Positions 43,580 to 51,338 of a DNA stretch of 64,000 nucleotides are shown in pieces (position 1 is the first letter of the stretch; each line of letters begins with the position of its first letter). The stretch comes from Amycolatopsis vancoresmycina (GTDB lineage: Bacteria > Actinomycetota > Actinomycetes > Mycobacteriales > Pseudonocardiaceae): the NCBI RefSeq assembly GCF_000716785.1, contig NZ_JNYY01000006.1, positions 1 to 64,000 of the forward strand. Reading direction: 5' to 3'. Below the pieces are notes generated by a model, which was given only the letters and a program-made list of their open reading frames with translations, ran no database searches and was not told the DNA's origin. The position numbers and the translations under genes are program-made.

Positions 43580-44199
43580 AGGCCGGACACCCGCAGCGTG
43601 ATGTTCAGCCGCCCGTCGAGGCCGAGCGCCGGGTCCGCCGTGCCCGGCAGCGTCTTCGGCACGCCGTGGTAGGCCAACCGGGACGGGCCGCCGAACACGA
43701 AGACGTCACCCGAACGCAGCTCGACGTCGGTGTACGGCTTGCCGCGAGTTTCGGTGTTGCCGAAGCGGAAGACGCAGGCGTCGCCGAGGCTGACCGACAC
43801 CACCGGCTCCAGGCTGCGCTCGTCCTTGTCCTGGTGCAGCCCCATCTTCGCGGCCGCGTCGTAGAAGTTGACCAGCGCGATGTCCGGCTCGTAGGGCCGG
43901 GCCTCGCCGTACGCGGCCGCCAGCGCGCGGCGGCCGAGGTCGCCGAGCCAGTCTGGGAACGGCAGCACCGGGGTGCCCTCGCCGGTCGTGCGCGAGTAGC
44001 CGTACGGGTACCAGTGCCAGCCGAGGCAGACCGACTTCACCGACATCACGCCGCCGTTCGGCAGCCGCGTGTGGCGGTAGCCGGACCAGCCGCGGCAGGC
44101 CGCGACGAGCTCGCGCTGTTCGTCGAAACCGAGCCAGTCGGGCAGGTGCACGGCGCCGGGCGCGATCTCGGCGCGCGGGCGCGGCAGGAGGGCGTCCAT
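43576..44199 (-). CDS. AlkB-like 2-oxoglutarate/Fe(II) dioxygenase
   Basis: The 207-residue protein matches AlkB. ALVNFYDAAAKMGLHQDKDE (about 119-138) supplies the HxD iron ligands. VVSVSLGDACVFRFGN follows, and RLAYHGVPK gives the second His. LNITLRVSGL ends the protein with the Arg that binds 2-oxoglutarate. It should remove alkyl groups from DNA or RNA bases by oxidation. The ATG at 44199 is followed by the family-like N-terminus MDALLPRPR. No other DNA-repair gene is adjacent. Confidence 0.9.
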   Translation of the reverse strand: MDALLPRPRAEIAPGAVHLPDWLGFDEQRELVAACRGWSGYRHTRLPNGGVMSVKSVCLGWHWYPYGYSRTTGEGTPVLPFPDWLGDLGRRALAAAYGEARPYEPDIALVNFYDAAAKMGLHQDKDERSLEPVVSVSLGDACVFRFGNTETRGKPYTDVELRSGDVFVFGGPSRLAYHGVPKTLPGTADPALGLDGRLNITLRVSGL

Positions 44200-44296
44200 C
44201 ACCTCGATTGTGCCGGAGATTCCCGCCGGACACGTTCGGTGATCGTCGAGGGGACAACGCGGTGACCGCGGAACGTGACACCGGCGCTGGTGAACA

Positions 44297-44340
44297 GCCG
44301 CAGGAGTCGCCCGAATGGTCCAACGGGCGGCTCCTGCGGC
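44297..44340. terminator. Long hairpin between the AlkB-like and alcohol dehydrogenase genes
   Basis: Arms GCCGCAGGAGTCGCCCG and CGGGCGGCTCCTGCGGC pair at 16 of 17 positions around a 10-nt loop. It lies 107 bp after the dehydrogenase stop on the minus strand and 98 bp before the AlkB-like start. It probably ends the dehydrogenase transcript. The rest of 44200-44446 shows no gene. Confidence 0.65.
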
Positions 44341-44446
44341 CGAATCCCCTCGCTTTGGGCCACCATGAAATGACGTTCCCACACCTGAATGTCACAAGCC
44401 AGCGTGGATCAGCTACAAACGGGTCACTTGACCACGGCGCCGCCGA

Positions 44447-45505
44447 TCAGTCGCGGAACGTGACGACGGTGACGCCCGCCCGCGCCGGCACGGGGTCGTT
44501 CATCGCGGCCAGCGCGGCCGGTACGTCGTCGAGCCCGATGCGCCGCCCGATCAGCGCGGCCAGGTCGATCCCCGCGGTCTCGACGACGCGCAGCAGCTCC
44601 GGGTACTCGTGCGCCTGGAGCCCGTGGACCCCGACCAGTTCGAGCTCGCCGCCGACGACCCGGTGCATCGGGATCGGCGCGACGCCCTGCGCGGGCGGCA
44701 TCAGCCCGGCCTGGACGTGCCGGCCGCGCTTGCGGAGGCTGCCGACCGACGCCGCGCAGGTCGACGGCGAGCCGAGGCAGTCGAGCGAGACGTGGGTGCC
44801 GCCACCGGTCAGCTCGCGGACGTGCGCGGCGACGGCTTCCGGGCCGTCGAACGCCGAGGAGTCGACGGTGACGGCGGCACCGGACTTCGCGGCGAGCTGC
44901 AGCGCCGCCGTCGAGACGTCGACCGCGACGACCTTGGCACCGGCCGCGACGGCCAGCAGCACCGCGGAGATCCCGACGCCGCCGCAGCCGTACACCGAGA
45001 CCCACTGGCCCGCGGTGACGCGCCCCTGCCGCAGCACGGCGCGGAACGCCGTGCCGAACCGGCAGCCCAGCGCCGCGGCCTCGGCGGCGCCGAGCGAGTC
45101 CGGGAGGGCGACGAGGTTCGTCTCGGCGTGCTCGATGGCGACGCGCTCGGCGAAAGAACCCCAGTGCGTGGCGCCGGGCTGGAACTCGCGGTCGCAGATC
45201 TGCTGGTCACCGCGGGCGCACTGGGCGCAGGTGCCGCAGGCGCAGACGAACGGCACGGTGACGCGCGCGCCGAGCTCCCAGCCGCAGACGCCTTCGCCGA
45301 GCGCGACGATCCGGCCGGCGAGCTCATGCCCGGCGACGTGCGGCAGCGTCACCGCGGTGTCGTGCCCCTGCCAGGTGTGCCAGTCGCTGCGGCAGACGCC
45401 GGTGGCGTCGACCTCGATCACCGCACCGCCCGGCGCGGCCACCGGCTCGGGCACGTCCCGCACGACGGGCGGGACGCAGAACTCCTCCATGACGACAGCT
45501 CGCAT
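44447..45505 (-). CDS. Zinc-dependent alcohol dehydrogenase
   Basis: The protein has 352 residues. Catalytic zinc ligands are Cys38 (TGVCRSDWH) and the His/Glu of GHELAGRI (about 59-66). The structural zinc loop CACGTCAQCARGDQQIC has four Cys (about 88-104). The NAD-binding VYGCGGVGISAVLLAV is near residue 168. The sequence is closest in pattern to bacterial alcohol dehydrogenases with wide substrate range. No linked pathway genes identify the substrate. The ATG at 45505 opens the protein as MRAVVMEEF. Confidence 0.93.
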   Translation of the reverse strand: MRAVVMEEFCVPPVVRDVPEPVAAPGGAVIEVDATGVCRSDWHTWQGHDTAVTLPHVAGHELAGRIVALGEGVCGWELGARVTVPFVCACGTCAQCARGDQQICDREFQPGATHWGSFAERVAIEHAETNLVALPDSLGAAEAAALGCRFGTAFRAVLRQGRVTAGQWVSVYGCGGVGISAVLLAVAAGAKVVAVDVSTAALQLAAKSGAAVTVDSSAFDGPEAVAAHVRELTGGGTHVSLDCLGSPSTCAASVGSLRKRGRHVQAGLMPPAQGVAPIPMHRVVGGELELVGVHGLQAHEYPELLRVVETAGIDLAALIGRRIGLDDVPAALAAMNDPVPARAGVTVVTFRD

Positions 45506-45526
45506 GTCCGCGAGCCTAATCGTCGC

Positions 45527-45859
45527 TCAATTGAGCGCGTGGAACCGCGCTCTCGCCCGCGGGGGACCGAGGAGTTTGCTGAGCGAGCCGTCCGGCACGT
45601 TCAGGATGTCCTCGAGATTCCGCAGGGCCAACAACGATTCCGGCCGCTCGGGCCGGCACCGCCCCGACTGCCAGTGGCTGAGGGTGGCCAGGCTGACCGT
45701 GGTTCCCCTGCCGCGCAAGCGATAGCGGATCCGCTCGAGGCCGAGGCCGCGGGCCCGGATCGCCGCCCGCAGGGCCACGTCGAACGGTCCGGCTGCCAGC
45801 AGCCGGCTCAGCTCCGCCTGTTCCCCCCGGTCTATGGTGCGTGTTCGCTGACCGGTCAT
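45527..45859 (-). CDS. Small helix-turn-helix protein
   Basis: This 110-residue protein has a predicted XRE-like region, FDVALRAAIRARGLGLERIRYRLRGRGTTVSLATLSHWQSGRCRPERPES (about 27-76), then LLALRNLEDILNVPDGSL. Similar small regulators beginning with a Leu-rich helix are common in Pseudonocardiaceae. The ATG at 45859 has GGAG upstream; GTG codons at 45862 and 45877 are alternatives. It lies 21 bp upstream of the alcohol dehydrogenase on the same strand and may regulate it or be co-transcribed. Confidence 0.75.
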   Translation of the reverse strand: MTGQRTRTIDRGEQAELSRLLAAGPFDVALRAAIRARGLGLERIRYRLRGRGTTVSLATLSHWQSGRCRPERPESLLALRNLEDILNVPDGSLSKLLGPPRARARFHALN

Positions 45860-45932
45860 CACAACGCTCCGAAGCACTCCCGTTTACAGAACATTGGAGC
45901 GTAGGCGCAGCTTCCCAAGATCGGAAGGGCCC

Positions 45933-46751
45933 TCACCCACCTGCCTTGCGCGTCTCGTCCGCGATCGCGGCGAACGGTTCCGCGTAGCCGGAGTTGATCG
46001 TGACGTAGGAAATCCCCCACCGTTCCCGCCACCGGAGAAGGGTTTCCGCGGCCGCGGCGGGGTCGGCGGGCAGCACGGTGACGGCCCCGCCGGCGACGAG
46101 TTCGGGCACGTCGGCCCCGGCCCAGCGCGCGATCGACGGCGACGGTTCGGTTCCGACGGCCATCAGGTTCAGGCCCAGTTCGATGTCGGGCAGCCGTGCC
46201 CCGGCAAGCTCTCGGAATCGATCCACAATGGACTGCGCTTCGGTTTCGGTGGTCTTCGGCGCCCAGCTGAACGTGACGGTGTCGGCTTCTTGCGCGGCGA
46301 GCGCCAGCATTTTCGGCCCGCCGCCGGCGAGCATCAGCCGCGGCCGGTCGGCTGTTCGCTTGAGGTGTGCGATGGTGGCGGCCATCCGTGTGATGCGCTC
46401 ACCCGGTGAGGGGAACTCCCGCCCGAGGCTCTTCGCGTGCTCGTCCGCCCCGGGCCGCCCGACCCCGAGCCCGAGCTCGAACCGGCCGCGGGTCTGCCGG
46501 TGCAGGGTCTGCGCCTGCCAGTCGAGCGCTTCGGGCGTGCGGAAGGGATCGGCGAGCACGAAGGTGCCGACGGTGAGATCGATGGTGACCGCGGCGGCGG
46601 CCCCGAGCAGCACGAAGGGATCGGCGGTCCCGACGGGGTCGGTGGCGAGCAGGGTGTCGAAGCCGAGCTTCTCGACCCGTTCGGCTTGAGCGGTCCACGA
46701 GGTGAGCCCGGGCGAGTAACCGGCGACGACACCGAAGCGGAAGGGTTTCAT
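45933..46751 (-). CDS. LLM-class (luciferase-like) F420-dependent oxidoreductase
   Basis: The 272-residue TIM-barrel protein has FRFGVVAGYSPGL at the N-terminus, GFDTLLATDPVGTADPFVLLGAAAAVT (about 34-60), RFELGLGVGRPGADEHA and LMLAGGGPKMLALAAQEADTV (about 140-160). These fit the family MSMEG_2516/F420 group. The start at 46751 is preferred; an ATG three codons earlier is possible. No F420 biosynthesis gene is in the window, but the DDN-like gene at 12792 also implies that the organism has F420. Confidence 0.87.
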   Translation of the reverse strand: MKPFRFGVVAGYSPGLTSWTAQAERVEKLGFDTLLATDPVGTADPFVLLGAAAAVTIDLTVGTFVLADPFRTPEALDWQAQTLHRQTRGRFELGLGVGRPGADEHAKSLGREFPSPGERITRMAATIAHLKRTADRPRLMLAGGGPKMLALAAQEADTVTFSWAPKTTETEAQSIVDRFRELAGARLPDIELGLNLMAVGTEPSPSIARWAGADVPELVAGGAVTVLPADPAAAAETLLRWRERWGISYVTINSGYAEPFAAIADETRKAGG

Positions 46752-46914
46752 GCGAGCCATGGTCTTGCGGAGGGGGTTGTCACCACATCCGCTCCACGAC
46801 GTCACCCGCGCGTACGCCGCTCAACGTCATAACGCCTTGATCACCGACGGTAACAGCTGCGAAGGCTCCGACGTCTGTACGCACAGTTCCGGCGACGAGA
46901 GTGAGAACGGACCG

Positions 46915-47427
46915 ATGACCACTGAAGCCAACGCCGAGCAGGAACCGCAACCTCAGGCCCTGCCGATGTCCGAGTTCGCTCAGCAGCCGATCCGGCGAAA
47001 GCGCAAGCCGCTGCTGCTGTTCGCCGCCGCCTCCATCGTCGTCGTGCTCGTCACCGTTCTCACCGTCGTCCTCACGACCGCGGGCAGCACCGCCGTCAAC
47101 GGCACATTGACCCTGCTGTGCGACATGCAATGCACCAAGTCCACCGCCGACGGATACGACGGCTACACGGACCTCAGCGACGGCTCTCAGGTCACCCTGG
47201 TGAACGAAAGCGGCCGCGTGGTGGCTACGACCGAGCTCCATCGGACACCCGGTGAACAGACGAAGATCGTCGCCGGGATGTGGGTGCGAACGTTCACCTT
47301 CACGTTCGCCGACGTGCCGAGCGCGGAACGCTACGGCGTCCACGTCGGGAACAACAATCGCGGCACGCTCTGGAAAGACGCCGACGAAGCCGAGCGAGCC
47401 GGATTCCAGCTTTCCCTCGGCAGCTAG
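46915..47427 (+). CDS. Single-pass membrane protein, unknown function
   Basis: The 170-residue protein has a Gln/Pro-rich cytoplasmic N-terminus, a basic RRKRKP stop-transfer cluster and one long hydrophobic helix (LLLFAAASIVVVLVTVLTVVL, about 36-56). An extracytoplasmic domain contains CDMQC (about residue 75) and a fold-like series of beta strands (VTLVNESGRVVATTEL, WVRTFTFTFADVPSAERYGVHVG). The two Cys in CDMQC could form a disulfide. I recognise no family. It converges on the DtxR gene and shares its stop tetramer. Confidence 0.75.
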   Translation: MTTEANAEQEPQPQALPMSEFAQQPIRRKRKPLLLFAAASIVVVLVTVLTVVLTTAGSTAVNGTLTLLCDMQCTKSTADGYDGYTDLSDGSQVTLVNESGRVVATTELHRTPGEQTKIVAGMWVRTFTFTFADVPSAERYGVHVGNNNRGTLWKDADEAERAGFQLSLGS

Positions 47428-48107
47428 CGCAGGGTGACCGACAACGCCTGCGCGATCTCCTTGCCGATGGCGTGCGTGGCGGCGTCCGGCGGCGAGCCCA
47501 CCTTGACGACCATCGGCCCGCCGAACGGCTGCCGCTCCACCACCTCGATGCGTTCGCCCAGGTTGATCGCGTGTTCCGTCAGGTACCTGAGCAGCTCCGG
47601 GTCGGTGTCCCAGACCCGGACGATCTCGCCGACCGCGCCCGGCTGGAGGTCGTCCAGGATCCGGACCGGCAGCTCCTCCACGCTGCCGTCGGGCGCCGGG
47701 ATCGGGTCGCCGTGGGGGTCGCGGACCGGGTTGCCCAGCTTCGCCGCGATGCGCTCGACCAGCCTGTCCGACACCGCGTGCTCCAGCGCGTCCGCCTCCG
47801 CGTGGACCTCGTCCCACGTGTAGCCGAGCTCCGACACCAGGTACGTCTCGATCAGCCGGTGCCGCCGGAGCACCGACCGCGCCAGCAGCCTGCCGTCGGC
47901 CGTCAGCTCGATGCCGCGGTACGGCACGTGGGTGACCAGGCCCAGCTGGGACAGCTTCGTGACCATCCCCGACGCCGAGGACGGGCTGACCTCCAGCCGG
48001 CCGGCGAGCGACGTGTTGGTGACCGCCTCACCCCGCTCGACCAGGCCGTAGATCACCCGGACGTAGTCCTCGACCGACGAGGACCTCCGGACCGAACCAT
48101 CTCCCAT
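47424..48107 (-). CDS. DtxR-family metalloregulator, predicted manganese type (MntR-like)
   Basis: The 227-residue protein has the DtxR winged helix, dimerisation domain and a C-terminal SH3-like FeoA domain. Metal-site residues point to manganese. The position of IdeR Met10 is Asp14 (SVEDYV) and that of IdeR Cys102 is Asp106 (HAEADALEHA, with Glu109 and His110). Acidic residues at these two sites characterise MntR, whereas Met and Cys mark iron sensors. The ATG at 48107 is chosen; GTG at 48116 is possible. A palindrome lies 25 bp upstream. The target genes are not in the window unless it regulates itself. Confidence 0.9.
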   Translation of the reverse strand: MGDGSVRRSSSVEDYVRVIYGLVERGEAVTNTSLAGRLEVSPSSASGMVTKLSQLGLVTHVPYRGIELTADGRLLARSVLRRHRLIETYLVSELGYTWDEVHAEADALEHAVSDRLVERIAAKLGNPVRDPHGDPIPAPDGSVEELPVRILDDLQPGAVGEIVRVWDTDPELLRYLTEHAINLGERIEVVERQPFGGPMVVKVGSPPDAATHAIGKEIAQALSVTLR

Positions 48108-48131
48108 GCCGCACACGATACGGGGCCGGGT

Positions 48132-48147
48132 ACTTTCTCGTGAAAGT
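48132..48147. promoter_or_regulatory. Candidate operator upstream of the DtxR-family gene
   Basis: ACTTTC-TCGT-GAAAGT, a perfect 6-bp dyad, lies 25 bp before the DtxR-family start and directly against the stop of the GNAT gene. It may serve autoregulation. It is not close to known IdeR or MntR consensus sites. Confidence 0.4.
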
Positions 48148-48588
48148 TCACGGCCGCCAGCGGTAGCGGATCCAGCCCGGGACCGGCTCGGCGCCGAGCT
48201 GGGCGTAGAACGCCTCGCCTTTCTCGTTGCCCGCCTGCATGTCCCACTCGACGCGGCCGCTCGTGCGGTTGCGCAGCTCGTCCAGCAGCTCGCTGCCGAG
48301 CCCGAAGCGCCGGTGCGCGGGCCGGACGAACAGGTCGTCCAGCCAGATCCCCGGCCGCGCCTCCCAGGTCGAGAAGTTCCAGCTGCAGAACGCGAAGCCG
48401 GCCACCGTGCCGGGCTCGCCGGGCGGGGTCGCGATGAGCACCCACGCCTTCGGGTCCGGCCCGAACAGGTGGCCGCTCATCTCGGCGCGGTCCAGCTTCA
48501 GGTCGTGGTTGTCCTCGTAGACGGCGTGCTCCTCGATGAGCGCGCAGATTTCCTCGCTGTCTTCGAAGACGGCGTCGCGGACGGGCAT
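48148..48588 (-). CDS. GNAT-family N-acetyltransferase
   Basis: A 146-residue protein with the diamine-acetyltransferase-like layout: VRDAVFEDSEEICALIEEHAVYED at the N-terminus, FCSWNFSTWEARPGIWLDDLFVRPAHRRFGLGSELLDEL (about 68-106) with the RRFGLG acetyl-CoA loop, and EWDMQAGNEKGEAFYAQLGAEPV. The WNFSTWEG-like stretch and NxxAxxFY element recall spermidine/spermine and thialysine acetyltransferases. The substrate is unproven. It lies upstream of the DtxR-family gene on the same strand. Confidence 0.85.
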   Translation of the reverse strand: MPVRDAVFEDSEEICALIEEHAVYEDNHDLKLDRAEMSGHLFGPDPKAWVLIATPPGEPGTVAGFAFCSWNFSTWEARPGIWLDDLFVRPAHRRFGLGSELLDELRNRTSGRVEWDMQAGNEKGEAFYAQLGAEPVPGWIRYRWRP

Positions 48589-48643
48589 CTCGCCTCCCGG
48601 TTTTGTCGGTGGTGGTCGTTACTGTCGGGCTCGGAGGTGGTCG

Positions 48644-48964
48644 ATGTCACCAGAGGAGAAGTTCGAGGACCTGGTCGACGAGTTCACCGGACGTCCGGGC
48701 ATCACGCCACCCGGCACGACCGGCGGGTTCGGGCGCACCGCACTGCGCGCGCACGGCCGGATCTTCGCGATGTTCGTCCGCGGGCAGCTGGTGCTGAAGC
48801 TGCCCCGGGCCAGGGTCGACGAACTGGTCGAGGGCGGGCACGGGGTGCGTTTCGACGCCAACAAGGGCACCCCGATGAAGGAGTGGCTGGCCCTGGACGC
48901 CGGGTCGCCGCAACCGTGGTCCGCGCTCGCCGAAGAAGCACTCGAACACGTGGGAAGGAAGTGA
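48644..48964 (+). CDS. TfoX N-terminal / MmcQ-like small protein
   Basis: This 106-residue protein has the alpha/beta pattern GGFGRTALRAHGRIFAMFVRGQLVLKLPRARVDELVEGGHGVRF followed by KGTPMKEWLAL. It resembles the TfoX_N/YjbR-type domain found in many small actinobacterial proteins. GGAGG lies 7 bp before the ATG. Function in actinobacteria is unknown and no competence genes are nearby. It converges on the amidohydrolase, 4 bp apart. Confidence 0.75.
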   Translation: MSPEEKFEDLVDEFTGRPGITPPGTTGGFGRTALRAHGRIFAMFVRGQLVLKLPRARVDELVEGGHGVRFDANKGTPMKEWLALDAGSPQPWSALAEEALEHVGRK

Positions 48965-48968
48965 GCCA

Positions 48969-50552
48969 TCACGCTTGATAACGCAGTTCACCGCCGACGG
49001 CGGTCCCTTGCACGCTGACGTCGTCCAAAGCGGACTCGTCCAGGGGCGAACCGGACAACACGGCGAAGTCGGCGAGCTTCCCGGGTTCGAGCGTGCCCAG
49101 GTCACGCTCGGCGAAGGTGGCGTACGCCGAGCCGTACGTGTACGCGCGCAACGCCTGCTCCGGCGTCAGCGCCTCTTCGGGTGCGAAGGGCGCGCCTGAC
49201 GCCGTGCGCCGATGCACCATGTCGGCCAGGGCGAGCAGCGGCGCGCCGTTCACGACCGGCCGGTCCGAGGACGCGGGCAGCACGCAACCCGCGTCGAGGA
49301 GGCTTCGCAGCCGGTAGCACCAGGGCATGCGTGAGTCACCGAGCGCGGCGCGCATGCCGTCGCCGAGCTCGTTGACGAACCGGCCCTGCGGCGACGGGAT
49401 GATGCCGAGCGACGCGAGCCGGGTGAGCTCCGGGGGCTGGAGCACCGCGCAGTGTTCGATGCGGTGCCGGTGGTCCGTGCGCGGCGAAGCAGCCAACGCG
49501 GCTTCGTAGGCGTCGAGGACGACGGTGATCGCGCGGTCGCCGATCGCGTGCGTCGCGATCTGCCAGCCCGCTTCGTGGGCGCGGCGGATCGTGCGGGCCA
49601 GCTCGTCTTCGGGCACCTGGAAGTAGCCGCGGTTGCCCGGCTCGCCGTCGAACGGGTCGTGCATCGCGCAGGTGCGCCCGACCAGGGAACCGTCGGCGAA
49701 CAACTTCATCGGGCCGACGCGCAGCCACTCGTCGCCGAGGCCGGTGCGCAGGCCGAGGTCGAGGCCGAAGCCGGCGTCGTCGGGCAGGTCGTGCAGCACG
49801 CTCGCGGCGACCATCACCGTGCTGCGCACGCGCAGCACGCCGGTGTCCCGCGCCTGCTGGTAGGCCGCCAGCTCGATGGGTGTCTCGCCGACCAGGCCAC
49901 CGCCGATGCCGGCTTCCTGGACACTGGTGATGCCCTCGGCCAGGTACCGCTCGGACGCGCGCTCGAGCCCGCGCACGACCCGCTCGACGGGGGTCGGGTA
50001 GGTGAGCGGCCGCAGCAGCAGCTGCGCCTGCTCGCGGAGCAGGCCGGTCGGCGAGCCGTCCGCGTGGACGACGTCGCCGCCGACGGGCACGTTCGCCAGG
50101 TCGAGCCGGTCGAGCACGGCCGAGTTGACCACGGTCATGTGGCCGGACGTGTGCTTCAGCCGCACGAGCATCCCCGGCGCGGCGCGGTCGAGGCCGTGGC
50201 GGTCCGGGTGCCCGCCCACGAGCTTGTTCTGGTCGTACCCGCTGCCGACCACCCAGCTCCCGGCCGGGAGCGTCGCGGCGCGCGCGGCGACGGCGTCGTA
50301 GACCTCCTCGACGCTGCGGCAGTCGCTGAGCGGGACGTCGTCCAGGCCCATGCCGAACCACGCCATGTGGTTGTGGGCGTCGTGGAAGCCGGGCACGACG
50401 AAGCCCCCGGCCAGGTCGACCCGCGAACGCGCCGACAGCGAGCGGGCGTCGTCTCCCAGCGCGACGACTCGGCCGTGGAGGACGGCGAGGGCGCTGGTCA
50501 CGCCGGTGCCCGTCCACACCGTGGCGTTCTCGTAAATCGTGTCGACGCGCAT
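48969..50552 (-). CDS. Metal-dependent amidohydrolase, YtcJ type
   Basis: The 527-residue protein has the YtcJ-like amidohydrolase layout. The N-terminal metal motif is VVPGFHDAHNHMAWFG (HxH, about 51-66). LVRLKHTSGHMTVVN follows, then GWQIATHAIGDRAI (about 316-329) and RHRIEHCAVL. The SSDRPVVNGAPLLAL region carries the final Asp. The C-terminal LEPGKLADFAVLS is typical. It probably hydrolyses an amide or cyclic imide. It is divergent from the enoyl-CoA hydratase gene across a short gap with an (ATCG)4 tract. Confidence 0.9.
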   Translation of the reverse strand: MRVDTIYENATVWTGTGVTSALAVLHGRVVALGDDARSLSARSRVDLAGGFVVPGFHDAHNHMAWFGMGLDDVPLSDCRSVEEVYDAVAARAATLPAGSWVVGSGYDQNKLVGGHPDRHGLDRAAPGMLVRLKHTSGHMTVVNSAVLDRLDLANVPVGGDVVHADGSPTGLLREQAQLLLRPLTYPTPVERVVRGLERASERYLAEGITSVQEAGIGGGLVGETPIELAAYQQARDTGVLRVRSTVMVAASVLHDLPDDAGFGLDLGLRTGLGDEWLRVGPMKLFADGSLVGRTCAMHDPFDGEPGNRGYFQVPEDELARTIRRAHEAGWQIATHAIGDRAITVVLDAYEAALAASPRTDHRHRIEHCAVLQPPELTRLASLGIIPSPQGRFVNELGDGMRAALGDSRMPWCYRLRSLLDAGCVLPASSDRPVVNGAPLLALADMVHRRTASGAPFAPEEALTPEQALRAYTYGSAYATFAERDLGTLEPGKLADFAVLSGSPLDESALDDVSVQGTAVGGELRYQA

Positions 50553-50565
50553 GAGTTCAGAGGCT

Positions 50566-50582
50566 ATCGATCGATCGATCGA
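50566..50582. repeat. (ATCG)4 palindromic tetranucleotide tract
   Basis: ATCGATCGATCGATCGA in the 48-bp gap between the divergent amidohydrolase and enoyl-CoA hydratase genes. It is self-complementary and may be part of an operator, for example for the TetR protein of the downstream operon. It could also vary in repeat number. Confidence 0.5.
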
Positions 50583-50600
50583 ACGTCTAGCATCGCCCTC

Positions 50601-51338
50601 ATGCCCACCGTGGAGTTCGCCGTCGAGGACGGCATCGCGCAGATCCGGCTGAACCGGCCCGAGCGGCTGAACGCGGTCGCCGCCGTGCTGGTCGACGACT
50701 TCCTCGCCGCCCTCGACGCGGCCGCTCGCAGCGACGCCCGCGTCGTCGTGCTGTCCGGGAACGGGCGCGCCTTCTGCGCCGGCCACGACCTCAAGGAACC
50801 CACCCCCGCGGGTGACTCGCGGGCGCGGCTGGACCGGCTCCAGGACGTCACGCGGCGGCTGCGCGGGCTGCGGCAGCCGGTGATCGCGGCGGTGCACGGC
50901 TACGCGATCGGCGCCGGCGCGGAGTTCGCGCTCGGCTGCGACCTGATCCTGGCCGCCGAGGACGCCGTGTTCGCGTTCCCCGAGGTGTCGCTGGGCCTGA
51001 GCGTCACCGGCGCGGCGTCACGGCTGCTCCCGCTGCTGGTCGGCCCGCTCAAGGCGAAGGAGCTCCTGCTGCTCGGCGAACGCTTCGACGGCCGGAAGGC
51101 CGCCGAGCTGGGCATGGTCAACGCCGCCGTCCCGGCCGAGCAGCTCCAGGCCGAGGCGCTGAGCTGGGCGAAGCGGATCGCCGAGCACCCGCCCGCGGCG
51201 GCGGCCATGGCCAAACGGGTTCTCGACACGCCGATCGACGTCGAACCCGCCCTCGAACTCGAGGTCAGCCACGCCCTGATCACCGAGCACTCGGCCGCCG
51301 TCGCCGCGTCCACCGAAGCCTTCCGGAGCCGGGCGTGA
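50601..51338 (+). CDS. Enoyl-CoA hydratase/isomerase family protein
   Basis: The 245-residue crotonase-fold protein has RLNRPERLNAV, the oxyanion-hole GNGRAFCAGHDLKE (about 53-66) and IAAVHGYAIGAGAEFALGCDLILA (about 94-117), with FAFPEVSLGL after it. At the hydratase Glu positions the loop has GAGAEF and PEV, so both a Glu and a hydrophobic position are available; hydratase versus isomerase cannot be decided. It is the first gene of an operon with an acyl-CoA ligase and a TetR regulator. Its stop overlaps the ligase GTG. Confidence 0.9.
   Translation: MPTVEFAVEDGIAQIRLNRPERLNAVAAVLVDDFLAALDAAARSDARVVVLSGNGRAFCAGHDLKEPTPAGDSRARLDRLQDVTRRLRGLRQPVIAAVHGYAIGAGAEFALGCDLILAAEDAVFAFPEVSLGLSVTGAASRLLPLLVGPLKAKELLLLGERFDGRKAAELGMVNAAVPAEQLQAEALSWAKRIAEHPPAAAAMAKRVLDTPIDVEPALELEVSHALITEHSAAVAASTEAFRSRA

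Noticed and set aside
44199..44384. Short minus-strand frame upstream of the AlkB-like gene
   Set aside because: It covers the hairpin at 44297, has no ribosome site or family resemblance, and is best read as non-coding.
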